DNA from: Microvirga aerophila
GTDB taxonomy: Bacteria; Pseudomonadota; Alphaproteobacteria; Rhizobiales; Beijerinckiaceae
Reading direction: 5' to 3'
DNA: 64,000 nt
Assembly: GCF_003332305.1 (NCBI RefSeq)
Contig: NZ_QOIO01000025.1
Location: 27,992-91,991 of the forward strand
Part shown: positions 28,766-36,817 of the stretch, piece by piece
Layout: each line of letters begins with the position of its first letter
How positions within the stretch are numbered: position 1 is the stretch's first letter
Notes under the pieces: generated by a model
Seen by the model: only the letters and a program-made list of their open reading frames with translations
Told to the model about the DNA's origin: nothing
Databases searched by the model: none
Program-made: the position numbers and the translations under genes

Positions 28766-29113
28766 TCAGATGGCCTGCACCAGTTGGTCGACGCTGGCTT
28801 TGGCGTCACCGTAGAACATGCGGGTGTTCTCCTTGTAGAGGAGCGGGTTCTCGATCCCGGAGTAGTCCGTCCCCTGCCCGCGCTTGGACACGAACACCTG
28901 CTTGGCCTTCCACACCTCCAGCACCGGCATGCCGGCAATCGGGCTGTTCGGATCCTCCTGGGCGGCCGGGTTCACAATGTCGTTCGAGCCGATCACGATC
29001 ACCACGTCAGTGTCGGCAAAGTCCTCGTTGATCTCGTCCATCTCCAGCACGATGCCGTACGGCACCTTCGCCCCCGCCAGCAGCACGTTCATGTGGCCGG
29101 GAAGCCGCCCGGC
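28766..29113 (-). pseudogene. pntB: pntB remnant: C-terminus of NAD(P) transhydrogenase beta subunit
   Basis: About 115 residues match only the C-terminal NADP-binding domain (dIII): [54 protein letters not shown]. An intact subunit has over 450 residues with nine TM helices, all missing here. Upstream of 29113 the frame continues into unrelated sequence next to an IS5 fragment, so a rearrangement probably removed the rest. Not expected to be functional. Confidence 0.85.
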
Positions 29114-29174
29114 CTGTTCGAGCTTGAACTGTTTTCGCAAGCCAGCGTTCTGATCGTCCTGGCGGAGATGATCG

Positions 29175-29303
29175 ATGCTGACGGACAAGCAATGGGCGAT
29201 GTTGGAGCCGCTGATTGAGGCGTGCAGGCCCAAGGGCAAGACCCCGCCACAGGACCTTCGGCGCACACTTTCGGCCATCCTCTGGCGGCATCAGAACGGA
29301 GCC
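29175..29303 (+). mobile_element. IS5-family transposase fragment (N-terminal 43 codons)
   Basis: [20 protein letters not shown] followed by [17 protein letters not shown] and RHQNGA is the N-terminus of an IS5-type transposase. Homology stops abruptly at codon 43 and the frame continues into unrelated residues, so the DDE core is absent. It lies beside the truncated pntB end. Confidence 0.8.
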
Positions 29304-29563
29304 ACCGCCTCAAGCTTCATGGGCGTCCTCTCGCTCGCAGCCGCTTTCGACTGGATCAAGTCCCAAGGTCGCGAGCAACACGGACCCAGATCGGTCAACA
29401 CCATGCAGGTGGTCAGGGACACAAATGGCAGCTTCGTGCCTGGGCTGACACTGCCACATGCGGCAGAGCAACGGACTTTGTCCCCGTCACTGGGGTGTGC
29501 TACCCTCGGAGTGTCGTACATGCACCTCGACTCCGCCTTTGAGGCGCTGCCTGGGAGGGATTC

Positions 29564-30256
29564 ATGTCGCAGGCAATCTTCCAGACACAATGGCAGACCT
29601 ACCGCAAGGTGATCGACTTCAACTACAATTTCCATCGCGAGGTCTACGACCTGCTGCACGGCATCCTGGTCACCGAGGCCCCCAAGCCCTTCCGCTTTCT
29701 CGACCTTGGGTGCGGGGATGCCACCGGGAGCAGGGCAGCCCTGAGGGGAACGGACGTTTCTGGCTACTTCGGCGTTGACCTATCGCAGCCGGCGCTCACC
29801 CTGGCGGAAGAGACGCTCAAGACCCTTCCCTGCCCGGTCACTCTTGTTCAGGCCGACTTCGCCGAAGCACTGGCGGGCTGGTCGGAGGCCGTCGATGTCG
29901 TTTGGATCGGGCAGTCCCTGCACCACCTCGATACGCGAAACAAGGGCGAGCTGATGCGCCGGGTGCGTCGCCTGCTAGGTCCTAACGGCCTATTCCTGAT
30001 CTGGGAGCCGACCTTGAGTGAGGGGGAGGATCGTGACGGCTGGCTCGGTCGCGTCGAGCACGGTAGCCGCCTCTTGTGGACGGAGCTCGACGCATCGGAG
30101 TTTTGCGCCATTGTCACTCACAATCGTGCATCAGACTATCCGGAGTCTGTGGCCGTGTGGCACTCGTTGGGTCTCGAGGCCGGCTTCTGCACGGCCGAGA
30201 CGGTGTTTGTGGATCCGAGGGAGTTGGCTCGGGTGTATTGCTACCGGCCGTCCTGA
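29564..30256 (+). CDS. Class I SAM-dependent methyltransferase
   Basis: A 230-aa protein with GGGAGG six bases before ATG 29564. Motif I is FLDLGCGDATGSRAAL near residue 45; FGVDLSQPALTLAEE is motif II; VDVVWIGQSLHHLDTRNKG and a NGLFLIWEPTL loop follow. It is a compact Methyltransf_12/25-type enzyme. The substrate is unknown. It survives intact just beside a decayed region. Confidence 0.85.
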   Translation: MSQAIFQTQWQTYRKVIDFNYNFHREVYDLLHGILVTEAPKPFRFLDLGCGDATGSRAALRGTDVSGYFGVDLSQPALTLAEETLKTLPCPVTLVQADFAEALAGWSEAVDVVWIGQSLHHLDTRNKGELMRRVRRLLGPNGLFLIWEPTLSEGEDRDGWLGRVEHGSRLLWTELDASEFCAIVTHNRASDYPESVAVWHSLGLEAGFCTAETVFVDPRELARVYCYRPS

Positions 30257-30314
30257 GAGATGCGCGCTGCCGACGTTTCCATGGCAACTGCACAGGGGAG
30301 GTCCGCTATTCAAA

Positions 30315-31083
30315 CTATAACAGGCGGTAGCCAGAGGTTGGCTCTTGAAGAGCCGACAGCGGCGTCTCGATGCTCCAGACGACGCCGGCAGGCTCATAGA
30401 TGATCCCTGCCTGCTCGCCGAAGCTCCCGGCCAGGCTTCGCTCGAACAGCCGCGAGCCAAAGCCCTTACGTACAGGAGCTTTGACAAGAGGACCGCCGCT
30501 TTCCTGCCACCTGAACCGAAACAGGCCAGCCTCCCCATCCCTTGCCACATTCCACGTGATCTCGACCTGTCCCGCATCCACCGACAGGGCCCCGTACTTG
30601 GCTGCATTGGTGCAGAGCTCATGTAGGGCCAGCGAGAGGGCCAGCGTCGTCTTCGGCCCAAGGTGGACATCAGGCCCGCTGACGTGGATCCGGCCATGAT
30701 CGTTGTGTGACTGGATGGCCCCTTCGACGATCACCGTGATGCTGGCACTGGACCAGTTCTCTTGCAGCAGGGTGTCGTTCGCCCGAGCCAGGGCTGCCAA
30801 TCTCTCACTGAAGATGATGCCGGCCGCTTCCAGTGAAGGAGCGCTTCTCAGGGTCTGGGTGGCAATGGCCTGAACCATGGCCAGGGTGTTCTTCACCCGG
30901 TGCGTCAGTTCCTGCATCAGAAGCTGGCGCTGCTCTTCCAGGCGTTTGCGGGCCGTGATGTCGTAGACGGCTCCGACGATCCGCGACGGACGCCCGACCT
31001 CGTCACACACGATCTCCCCTCGTCGGGCAGCCACCGCACCGTTCGGTCGTCCTGCCAGACGATTCGGTAATCCGTGTAGCCGA
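30315..31083 (-). pseudogene. HWE-family sensor histidine kinase, truncated and frameshifted
   Basis: The catalytic core is intact: phospho-His in QELTHRVKNTLAMVQAI, the N box in LHELCTNAAKYGALS and the HWE-type FRFRWQESGGP. The upstream PAS/PAC end is split: DYRIVWQDDRTVRWL is in one frame and RRGEIVCDEVGRPSRIV in another, consistent with a 1-nt deletion near 31020. Beyond 31083 the gene is cut by a MITE, with no sensor part on the far side. A 239-aa kinase core from GTG 31034 could still be translated. Confidence 0.75.
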
Positions 31084-31086
31084 CTA

Positions 31087-31180
31087 GAGCATCGGACGAT
31101 TTGTCGGACCCGCTCCGTTCCTACCCCTGCCTAGCGGAGAAAGGTGGAGCGTCGTGGATCCGCTTTTTCGTCCGATGCTC
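31087..31180. mobile_element. IS630-type MITE, 94 bp, flanked by TA
   Basis: GAGCATCGGACGA at 31087-31099 is perfectly inverted at 31168-31180, and TA dinucleotides flank both ends (perfect 16-bp inverted repeat when CTA/TAG is included). TA duplication is the hallmark of IS630/Tc1 elements. The element truncates the HWE kinase gene. Confidence 0.7.
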
Positions 31181-31225
31181 TAGATCCTCAAGGGAATGGA
31201 CCAATGACGTTGCCAGCAGATGGCG

Positions 31226-31341
31226 GTGCATCGGACGGTTAAACGGACTTATTGCCAGCGACTTCGAAAGTAATTCAGCAAAAGTAATTCAGCATTGATG
31301 GGGTGCAGAAATCAGCGGCTCCGACTTCTCGTCCGATGCTC
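31226..31341. mobile_element. Second, degenerate MITE-like element with related ends
   Basis: GCATCGGACG at 31228-31237 is inverted at 31330-31339, and the right end reads TCGTCCGATGCTC followed by TA, as in the neighbouring MITE. The left end has two mismatches and no TA. Inside is a direct repeat of AAAGTAATTCAGCA. Confidence 0.5.
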
Positions 31342-31368
31342 TAGGATGGTGTGTTACATGCGTCCTAC

Positions 31369-32728
31369 TACTACAGCCGTGATTTACGTCGGCGTCGGGT
31401 GCGTTTGCGCCAGTGGCATTCTCGCGCCCGCTGCTGATGCCGCCGACGCCACACCGACCAGTGCTCCACCGCCTCAATCGAAGGCGGCCGCTCCCACACC
31501 AAGTGCCAGAGCAGCCATCGCACCTCGGGCACCGTGAACGGCAGCAGCCCCGCGGCCTGCCCGACGGGGGCCTCTCCCCCCGATGGCGTGCTGGCGCACG
31601 ATGGTGAGATACGCATGCGCCAGCATGGCCAACGTGATGTGCCGATGCCAGCCCGTCCACGCGCGCACCTCGTACGCGTCCAAGCCGGTCTCGCCCTTGG
31701 CTTCCTCAAAGCAGCTCTCGATCCGCCAGCGCTGGCCCGCAATCCGCACCAGCTCGGCGAGCGACGTCTCCTCCGGTGAACGGGTGAGATAGAACGTGAA
31801 CTGATGCGGGCGGCCCTTCTTACGGCGGATCAGCAGGCCGGTCTTCCAGTCCGGCACGGGCGGCGTGCGATACGGCAGATAGGCCCAGTCATACAGCCGT
31901 GGACCCTTGGCTCCATCCCCAGCGCTCAGCCGCCGCCAACCTCTGGCCGGCACGTCCTCGAGCCAATCCTCCACGGGCTTGAACCCGAGCCGCTGGGCCG
32001 AGGTCACAGCCAGCACGTAGCCGCGCCCGTGCGCCTCGATCAGGCGCCGCGTCTGGTGATCGGCACCATAGAGGCTGTCGCTCACCACCCAGGCACACGG
32101 CACGCCGGCCTCGAACGCTTGCTTCAGCATCGCCTGCCCGAGCTTCGGCTTGGTCGCGAAGCTGATCTCGTCCGGCACACCCGCCTCCGCCCGCCGTACG
32201 GCGTCATAAGCCCAGGTTTCCGGCAGGTACAGGGCCCGGTCGATCAGGGCATGGCCGTGCCGGCTGGCATAAGCGAGAAACACCCCGATCTGGCAGTTCT
32301 CGATGCGGCCTGCGGTGCCAGAGTACTGGCGTTTGACGCCGGCCGACTTGTCCCCCTTCTTCAAGAAGCCGGTCTCGTCGAGCACCAGCACGGCGTCAGG
32401 ATCGCCCAGATGCTCGACGACATAGGCGCGCAGATCATCGCGCACGGCATCGGCATCCCAATGCATGCGGGCAAGGAAATCCTGCACGCCATCAGGGCTG
32501 GCATCGCCGGCCGCTTCCGCCAGGTGCCAGCCGTTCTTGCGCTCCAGCGGCGCGAGTAGACCCTGCAGGTAAGCCCGGACGCGTCGGCGCGGTTCGATCC
32601 GGCCGAAACGGGGAGTAATCCGGGTGCAAAGGTCATCCAACTGATAGGCCCAACGATGGGCCTCGCTTGCGTGCGTCATGGCGCGACACCTCCGTGTCTA
32701 AGACAACGCACAAGACCCGGCTGTAGTA
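31369..32728. mobile_element. IS701-family insertion sequence
   Basis: TACTACAGCCG at 31369-31379 is inverted at 32718-32728 (CGGCTGTAGTA). The element is about 1.36 kb with one transposase gene. Flanking tetranucleotides are CTAC on the left and CTAG on the right, near the YTAR target of the family but not an exact duplication. Confidence 0.75.
31474..32679 (-). CDS. IS701-family transposase with a shifted C-terminus
   Basis: A 401-aa DDE transposase. DDE landmarks include LVLDETGFLKKGDKSAGVKR, CAWVVSDSLYG and RWRIESCFEEAKGETGLD. After about residue 368 the reading frame leaves the family: the normal tail (LLPFTVPEVRWLLWHLVW) is found in another frame ending at 31371. A run of six C at 31576-31581 sits at the switch, so a single-base indel (or slippage) explains it. 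The catalytic part is complete; the loss of the tail may inactivate it. Confidence 0.85.
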   Translation of the reverse strand: MTHASEAHRWAYQLDDLCTRITPRFGRIEPRRRVRAYLQGLLAPLERKNGWHLAEAAGDASPDGVQDFLARMHWDADAVRDDLRAYVVEHLGDPDAVLVLDETGFLKKGDKSAGVKRQYSGTAGRIENCQIGVFLAYASRHGHALIDRALYLPETWAYDAVRRAEAGVPDEISFATKPKLGQAMLKQAFEAGVPCAWVVSDSLYGADHQTRRLIEAHGRGYVLAVTSAQRLGFKPVEDWLEDVPARGWRRLSAGDGAKGPRLYDWAYLPYRTPPVPDWKTGLLIRRKKGRPHQFTFYLTRSPEETSLAELVRIAGQRWRIESCFEEAKGETGLDAYEVRAWTGWHRHITLAMLAHAYLTIVRQHAIGGRGPRRAGRGAAAVHGARGAMAALALGVGAAAFD

Positions 32729-32822
32729 CTAGAGCCTGGAGAAGAAGGGAGGCCCCGGACCGCTTCACGCGTCGCTCCTCGGGCCGCCTCACCACCCCAT
32801 CAAAGAATTTTGGAGTGGTGCA

Positions 32823-33251
32823 GTGCTCTGCCCTCAAACGGACACGATCCCGCATTCCCGCCGCCCCGGACGTCCGGCCACCGCGAGCGCCATCATCGCC
32901 CGGTGCGACGCCCTGTGCTTTCCGGGCGGCGTCTCGAGCTACATCGCGCCCGCCGCGCGGATCCGGCGCATCCGGGCCTGCGCCGTGGAGCAGTTGGGGC
33001 GTCATCCGCCGTCGAAGCGCTCGATCGAAAAGTTCTACGAGCAACGGGCAGTCGTCGCGAGCCGGTGGTGGCGGCACAAGCTGCTCGAGGTCGCCTTCAT
33101 CCGGGCGTTCCCGGGCGGCGTCGTCTCAGCGGACACGACCATCCAGTCGCGCAACGACCGGATCCTCGATGACGGCTTCGCGGCCGACCAAATTCAGCTG
33201 CCCAGCCCCACGACGATCCGGCGCTTCCTCAAAAGCAGGGGCACCACATGA
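32823..33251 (+). CDS. Hypothetical protein, coupled to the TadG-like gene
   Basis: A 142-aa basic protein (GTG start 32823, weak ribosome site). It has an Arg-rich N-terminus (PHSRRPGRPATASAIIARC), a repeated FPGGV motif (near residues 33 and 96) and a possible helix-turn-helix at the end (SPTTIRRFLKSRG). Its stop overlaps the next ATG by four bases, which implies translational coupling. No family is recognised. Confidence 0.5.
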   Translation: MLCPQTDTIPHSRRPGRPATASAIIARCDALCFPGGVSSYIAPAARIRRIRACAVEQLGRHPPSKRSIEKFYEQRAVVASRWWRHKLLEVAFIRAFPGGVVSADTTIQSRNDRILDDGFAADQIQLPSPTTIRRFLKSRGTT

Positions 33252-33736
33252 ACCGGACCTTCCCGATTTCGCAGCCGGCCGAGTTGCTCCGCCGGCACGA
33301 GAGCGGCTCCGTCGGCGTGGCGATGGCGCTGCTGATGCCGCTCCTCGTCGGCATCCTCGGCCTGGCGATCGACTACGGGCGCATGGCCACGATCCGCACC
33401 GCCCTGATCCAGGCGGCCGACGCCACGGGCCAGACCCTGCGCATGCAGATCAACCTTTGCAACGCCCGCGTGGAAGCCGGCGAAATGCAGGCCCAAGGCT
33501 GCTTCGACGACGCGCACATGACGCTGAAGGGGGCCTCCCTCCAGGCGCACGCGCGCCAGCACATGGACGAGAACTTCAAGGTCCGGTGGGCCCGCGCGAG
33601 CGTCGACCGGTTGACCTATGAAGGCCTCACCGGACGCGTGACCCTCGACGTCTCGTCGCAGTACGATTGCGTGTTCTTGCACCTGATCCTCAAGGAAGGC
33701 TGTCGCGTCAGGCTCGAATCCGGCACCAGCTTCTGA
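33248..33736 (+). CDS. TadE/TadG-like pilus-associated membrane protein
   Basis: A 162-aa protein. Residues 15-45 match the TadG-like N-terminal pattern: RRHESGSVGVAMALLMPLLV, then a TM segment and DYGRMATIRTALIQAADATG. This is a single-pass protein with most residues outside the membrane; two cysteines near 72 and 85 could pair. TadG proteins usually belong to Flp pilus clusters, but no other tad gene is present and the protein is short. It overlaps the preceding gene by 4 bp. Confidence 0.7.
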   Translation: MNRTFPISQPAELLRRHESGSVGVAMALLMPLLVGILGLAIDYGRMATIRTALIQAADATGQTLRMQINLCNARVEAGEMQAQGCFDDAHMTLKGASLQAHARQHMDENFKVRWARASVDRLTYEGLTGRVTLDVSSQYDCVFLHLILKEGCRVRLESGTSF

Positions 33737-33743
33737 GGCGCTG

Positions 33744-34904
33744 TCACGTCATCCGTCTGCGCCGCATGGCGAGCAGCTCGACCTCGAGGTTGATCTTGCC
33801 CGATTTCACCATCCGGACGAATGCGCGGAAGTAGCCGCCAGGGTTGCGGATCTTCTGCGTGCCGCTCGACACGTCATCATCGTAGAGCTGCAGCACGTAG
33901 ATCACCGCCGTGGCTGCCCCCACGGGTCCGATTTCAGCCACGGCCTCGTTCCAGGCGCTCTCATGCGCGCCGAGCGAGGCCCGCAGGTACCGCCCTGCCC
34001 CGACGAGGTCGTCGATGGTACGGATCGGTTTTCCGTAATCGGTGACCGTGGGGCAAGCCTCAACGATCAATGCCGGTGATAGGTGCTCTGCCGGTCGTTC
34101 TTTTGGCAGAACCGCCTCAGCTTTCCCCGGAAAGCTCTTTGTACAAGTCTCGCTAGGAGATCCGTTGTTTGATTCTTTGTGGCGGCGGTTTTCGCCCCCA
34201 TTGCCCGCTTTGTAGAACGCTTCCTCGCACGCATTCCTCAGAGCTTGCCACTGTTCCAGGATACTATCAGGCAGAGTTTGTGAACTCCGCAGCGGCGTCC
34301 TTCCTTTGAGCGCCTCCACCTGGTCCTCCAGATCGGAGCTGTCGAGATCGGGGAAGTGGTGCGCCAGCGCGTTGAGAGCCTCTTCGGCGGCCCGCCGGCA
34401 GATCGTCACCTCGTCGAAGGCGCGCTTCCGCACCTCGCGGAGCTGCTTCTGCTCCACGATGCGCTGGGCCCACTCCCCTCGCCTCGCGTAGACCGGCGTC
34501 AGGTCGAAGCCGAACGCGTCGACGATCTCGCCGGCCAGGTCCTTGACGGCGTAGCGCTTGCCGTTGGGCGAGTCCTTCGGCACGACGAGTTGCAGGTCGA
34601 TGAGCTTGCGGATGCAAGCCCGCAGTGCGCGCTCGGAAAGGCCCGTGCGCTTCATCAGGTAGTCGTTGGACGGCCAGACGAGGATCCTGTCCCATTCCTG
34701 CTCGCCCCAGCTGGCGACAAGTTCGGACAAGACGGTGCGCAAGCCGGTTCGGAGGCACAGGGCCTCGGCCGCCTGGCGCACAGCCGCCGACAGTTCCTTA
34801 CGCGTCACAGTGCGCCCGTTTTCGAGCGCGAGTTCTCTCGCGGCCAGGGCGGCATGTCTCAGCCGCCGGCCTCCTGACGATGCAAGCTGCATCGTACCCT
34901 CCAT
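33744..34904 (-). CDS. repC: Plasmid replication initiator RepC
   Basis: A 386-aa RepC of normal length. It carries the N-terminal domain (RTVTRKELSAAVRQAAEAL, WPSNDYLMKRTGLSERALRA, a winged helix; KRYAVKDLAGEIVDAFGFDL) and the C-terminal domain (IVEACPTVTDYGKPIRTIDD, IRNPGGYFRAFVRM). RepC initiates replication at an origin inside its own gene in repABC replicons. Here repA and repB are not adjacent. A ctRNA lies upstream and a ribbon-helix-helix gene replaces repB. The middle of the gene (34,090-34,290) is richer in A+T and has the palindrome AGCTTTCCCCGGAAAGCT. Confidence 0.92.
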   Translation of the reverse strand: MEGTMQLASSGGRRLRHAALAARELALENGRTVTRKELSAAVRQAAEALCLRTGLRTVLSELVASWGEQEWDRILVWPSNDYLMKRTGLSERALRACIRKLIDLQLVVPKDSPNGKRYAVKDLAGEIVDAFGFDLTPVYARRGEWAQRIVEQKQLREVRKRAFDEVTICRRAAEEALNALAHHFPDLDSSDLEDQVEALKGRTPLRSSQTLPDSILEQWQALRNACEEAFYKAGNGGENRRHKESNNGSPSETCTKSFPGKAEAVLPKERPAEHLSPALIVEACPTVTDYGKPIRTIDDLVGAGRYLRASLGAHESAWNEAVAEIGPVGAATAVIYVLQLYDDDVSSGTQKIRNPGGYFRAFVRMVKSGKINLEVELLAMRRRRMT

Positions 34905-34944
34905 GTTGAGGGCAAAGCGGGAGGGTTCACCGAAACCGATGCTC

Positions 34945-34974
34945 TTGACACTCAGCTTGTCGGGATGGCATAAG
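34945..34974 (+). promoter_or_regulatory. Promoter of the ctRNA
   Basis: A consensus -35 TTGACA (34945-34950) is separated by 18 bases from CATAAG (34969-34974). It faces away from repC, so it would drive the antisense RNA. Confidence 0.65.
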
Positions 34975-34980
34975 GAAGGT

Positions 34981-35059
34981 GCAAATCATTCCAGATGCCC
35001 ACCCTCGCGGTGGTCTCCAAAGGCCCTCGAAGTTTCCAGCTTCGTGGGCCTTTTGCTTT
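34981..35059 (+). ncRNA. ctRNA (inc-alpha type antisense RNA) controlling repC
   Basis: About 79 nt, antisense to the repC leader. Two hairpins are visible: CCACC/GGTGG at 34999-35013 and a long terminator stem at 35019-35053. Position (just before repC, opposite strand), size and two-hairpin form match the ctRNAs of repABC plasmids such as p42d. These bind the leader mRNA and lower RepC synthesis, so setting copy number and incompatibility. Confidence 0.8.
35019..35059 (+). terminator. Intrinsic terminator of the ctRNA
   Basis: AAAGGCCC-T-CGAAG pairs with CTTCG-T-GGGCCTTT around a 7-base loop, followed by TTTTGCTTT. Confidence 0.85.
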
Positions 35060-35065
35060 GCCTGA

Positions 35066-35278
35066 TTACGTCACCGTGTTTGGCTCCTTACCAACAAAGG
35101 TTGTCTCAAGGGCGTGGTTAATGGCTTCCTGACGCGTCTTAAAGCGGCCGCTCCCGACGGCACGGTCGATCGCTGCCCCAATAAGCTGAGGCACCCAAAC
35201 GTTCATCTCCCGGTCTCCCCGTTCCCGACGAGTTTTCCGGAGCCGTTGAACGCGCTCGATCCCTTTCGTGTCAGGCAT
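35066..35278 (-). CDS. Ribbon-helix-helix-like small protein upstream of repC
   Basis: A 70-aa protein from ATG 35276-35278. After a basic N-terminal arm (RVQRLRKTRRERGDRE) comes a strand (MNVWVP), helix 1 (LIGAAIDRAVGSGRF) and helix 2 (TRQEAINHALETTF), the ribbon-helix-helix layout of ParD/CopG-type repressors. It reads towards repC and occupies the place of repB. Copy-number control or partition is plausible but not shown. Confidence 0.6.
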   Translation of the reverse strand: MPDTKGIERVQRLRKTRRERGDREMNVWVPQLIGAAIDRAVGSGRFKTRQEAINHALETTFVGKEPNTVT

Positions 35279-35979
35279 GGCATTCCACCCACAGCACTCC
35301 AGACAGTTACGAGAAATGCCCGATTCTGAGACGGCTGTGGAGTCAGAGCGCAAGAATCCATTCACAATATCTGGATTCTCCGTTGGAAAACTCCTTTAAG
35401 CAGAATCAATTAGCTCAAACGGCCGAATCAATTCGCAAGTAAAAGGCTGGTTCCGAACGGCTTGGCGTTTCGCACTTGATTCCGCGCTCAGAGTTGTAGA
35501 GTTGGTATCTCGGCTCCCATTCCAACCTTTTTCTCTTCAAGACTCAATGTTCAGTCATGAAGACTGCATATCGGCAAAATTCCTACCATCAATATTTGCG
35601 GTAGACTCAAGAGCCCAGCTTTTGGAGGAATGCCTGACAGGTATTCGTCTGCCTCACGACCGCAGCCGACCATGGAAACTCGAGGGAACTTGGTCATAGG
35701 CTGAGGGGTTGATCCACCCCATTGCACAGCGAAGAGACATTCTGACATCGAGATCGTGGATGCAGGGTGCTTCCGTGTTCTTCCGCTCCCTGGATATCGT
35801 CAGAACTGGCACAACGGCATCTCAACTTTGCACAAACGCGACATTTCAACTTGGTTGCCAGAGGCAATTTTCGTTCAACAAACGTTTTGACAAGAAGTCT
35901 GCGACCCTTGCTGCGCCTGGATCCGTGCTCAGGTTGATCCTCTTGCGGCCACCTGCCATCAGGTCCAGGATCTCGGCCG
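35279..35979. other. AT-rich non-coding region upstream of the repC module; possible repB remnant
   Basis: A+T content is higher than in the neighbouring genes, and GAATCAATT occurs twice (near 35403 and 35426). On the minus strand a frame ending at 35846 reads ILDLMAGGRKRINLSTDPG then ARVADFLSKRLLNEN, which resembles the tail of RepB/ParB-type proteins, but it has no intact N-terminus. No supported gene was found. Confidence 0.35.
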
Positions 35980-36498
35980 ATGGCCGACCCGCTGTACTCA
36001 GGCACGACGAAAACACTCCTGATCGTGTATCATTCGATGACCGGAGGCACCCGGCAGATGGTCGAGGCCGCTGCCCGTGGCGCAGCGGCAGAGCCGGTCA
36101 TTCGCGTCCGCCTGCTTCCGGCGCTGGTTGCTCAGGCTGCAGACCTCCTTGGGGCGGATGGCTATCTCTTCGGCACCCCCGAGAACCTGGGTGCCATGGC
36201 TGGCCTGATGAAGGACTTCTTCGACCGCACCTACTATCCGGCGCTTGATCGCATCAACGGGCGCCCGTACGCGACGCTGATCTGTGCCGGCAGCGACGGT
36301 CACAACGCGGCGCGTCAGGTGGAGCGCATTGCGACGGGATGGCGGCTCAAAGCCGTGGCGGATCCGCTGATCGTCTGCACCCATGCTCAGACCCCGGAAG
36401 CGATTTTGGCCCCAAAGGTCATCAACCCAAACGATCTGAAGTGCTGCGAGGAGCTTGGGGCCGCCCTCGCGGCCGGGATGAGCATCGGGGTGTTCTAG
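35980..36498 (+). CDS. Flavodoxin-like NAD(P)H-dependent FMN reductase
   Basis: A 172-aa protein with a flavodoxin fold: phosphate loop LLIVYHSMTGGTRQMVEA near residue 13, then DGYLFGTPENLGAMAGLMKD and a CAGSDGHNAARQ loop that would bind FMN. It belongs to the NADPH-dependent FMN reductase/WrbA-like group. The ATG at 35980 lacks a strong ribosome site. It likely reduces flavins or quinones in the cytoplasm. Confidence 0.85.
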   Translation: MADPLYSGTTKTLLIVYHSMTGGTRQMVEAAARGAAAEPVIRVRLLPALVAQAADLLGADGYLFGTPENLGAMAGLMKDFFDRTYYPALDRINGRPYATLICAGSDGHNAARQVERIATGWRLKAVADPLIVCTHAQTPEAILAPKVINPNDLKCCEELGAALAAGMSIGVF

Positions 36499-36583
36499 TG
36501 GGCCGGGACTGGTACTGATAGGATCACACATTCCCCGTTGCGATGAGCCGGTCCGGGCTGAACGAGGAGACGGTTTGCTGACC

Positions 36584-36817
36584 TTAATGGGTGGCGTTGG
36601 AGCCGCCTTCGAGTGCGCCGCCCTTCTCCAAGACGATTTGCCCGAAGGCCGAGAGCGCATGCGCCATCACGTTGGACCGGTCGCTTTCGGGCGCGAGCAG
36701 AACCAGGTCGGCGAGGCTCTCGGCCATCATGGAGGCCATCTCGGCGAGGTCGGTATCGCCGCGCTCAAAGCGCTCTTGCACAAGTTGATTGATCTCACAG
36801 TGCAAACAGTCGGACAT
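36584..36817 (-). CDS. Small conserved protein with CxxC motif
   Basis: A 77-aa acidic, helical protein starting MSDCLHCEINQLVQERF at ATG 36815-36817; a longer frame to 36925 adds unlikely residues. The CLHC pair could bind zinc or a partner with two further cysteines in a dimer. The rest (TDLAEMASMMAESLADLVLL) is amphipathic. Function is unknown. Confidence 0.6.
   Translation of the reverse strand: MSDCLHCEINQLVQERFERGDTDLAEMASMMAESLADLVLLAPESDRSNVMAHALSAFGQIVLEKGGALEGGSNATH

Noticed and set aside
31804..32559. Plus-strand frame of 251 codons
   Set aside because: Antisense to the IS701 transposase.
35502..35699. 65-codon plus-strand frame in the AT-rich region
   Set aside because: No ribosome site, no family resemblance, and composition typical of non-coding DNA.
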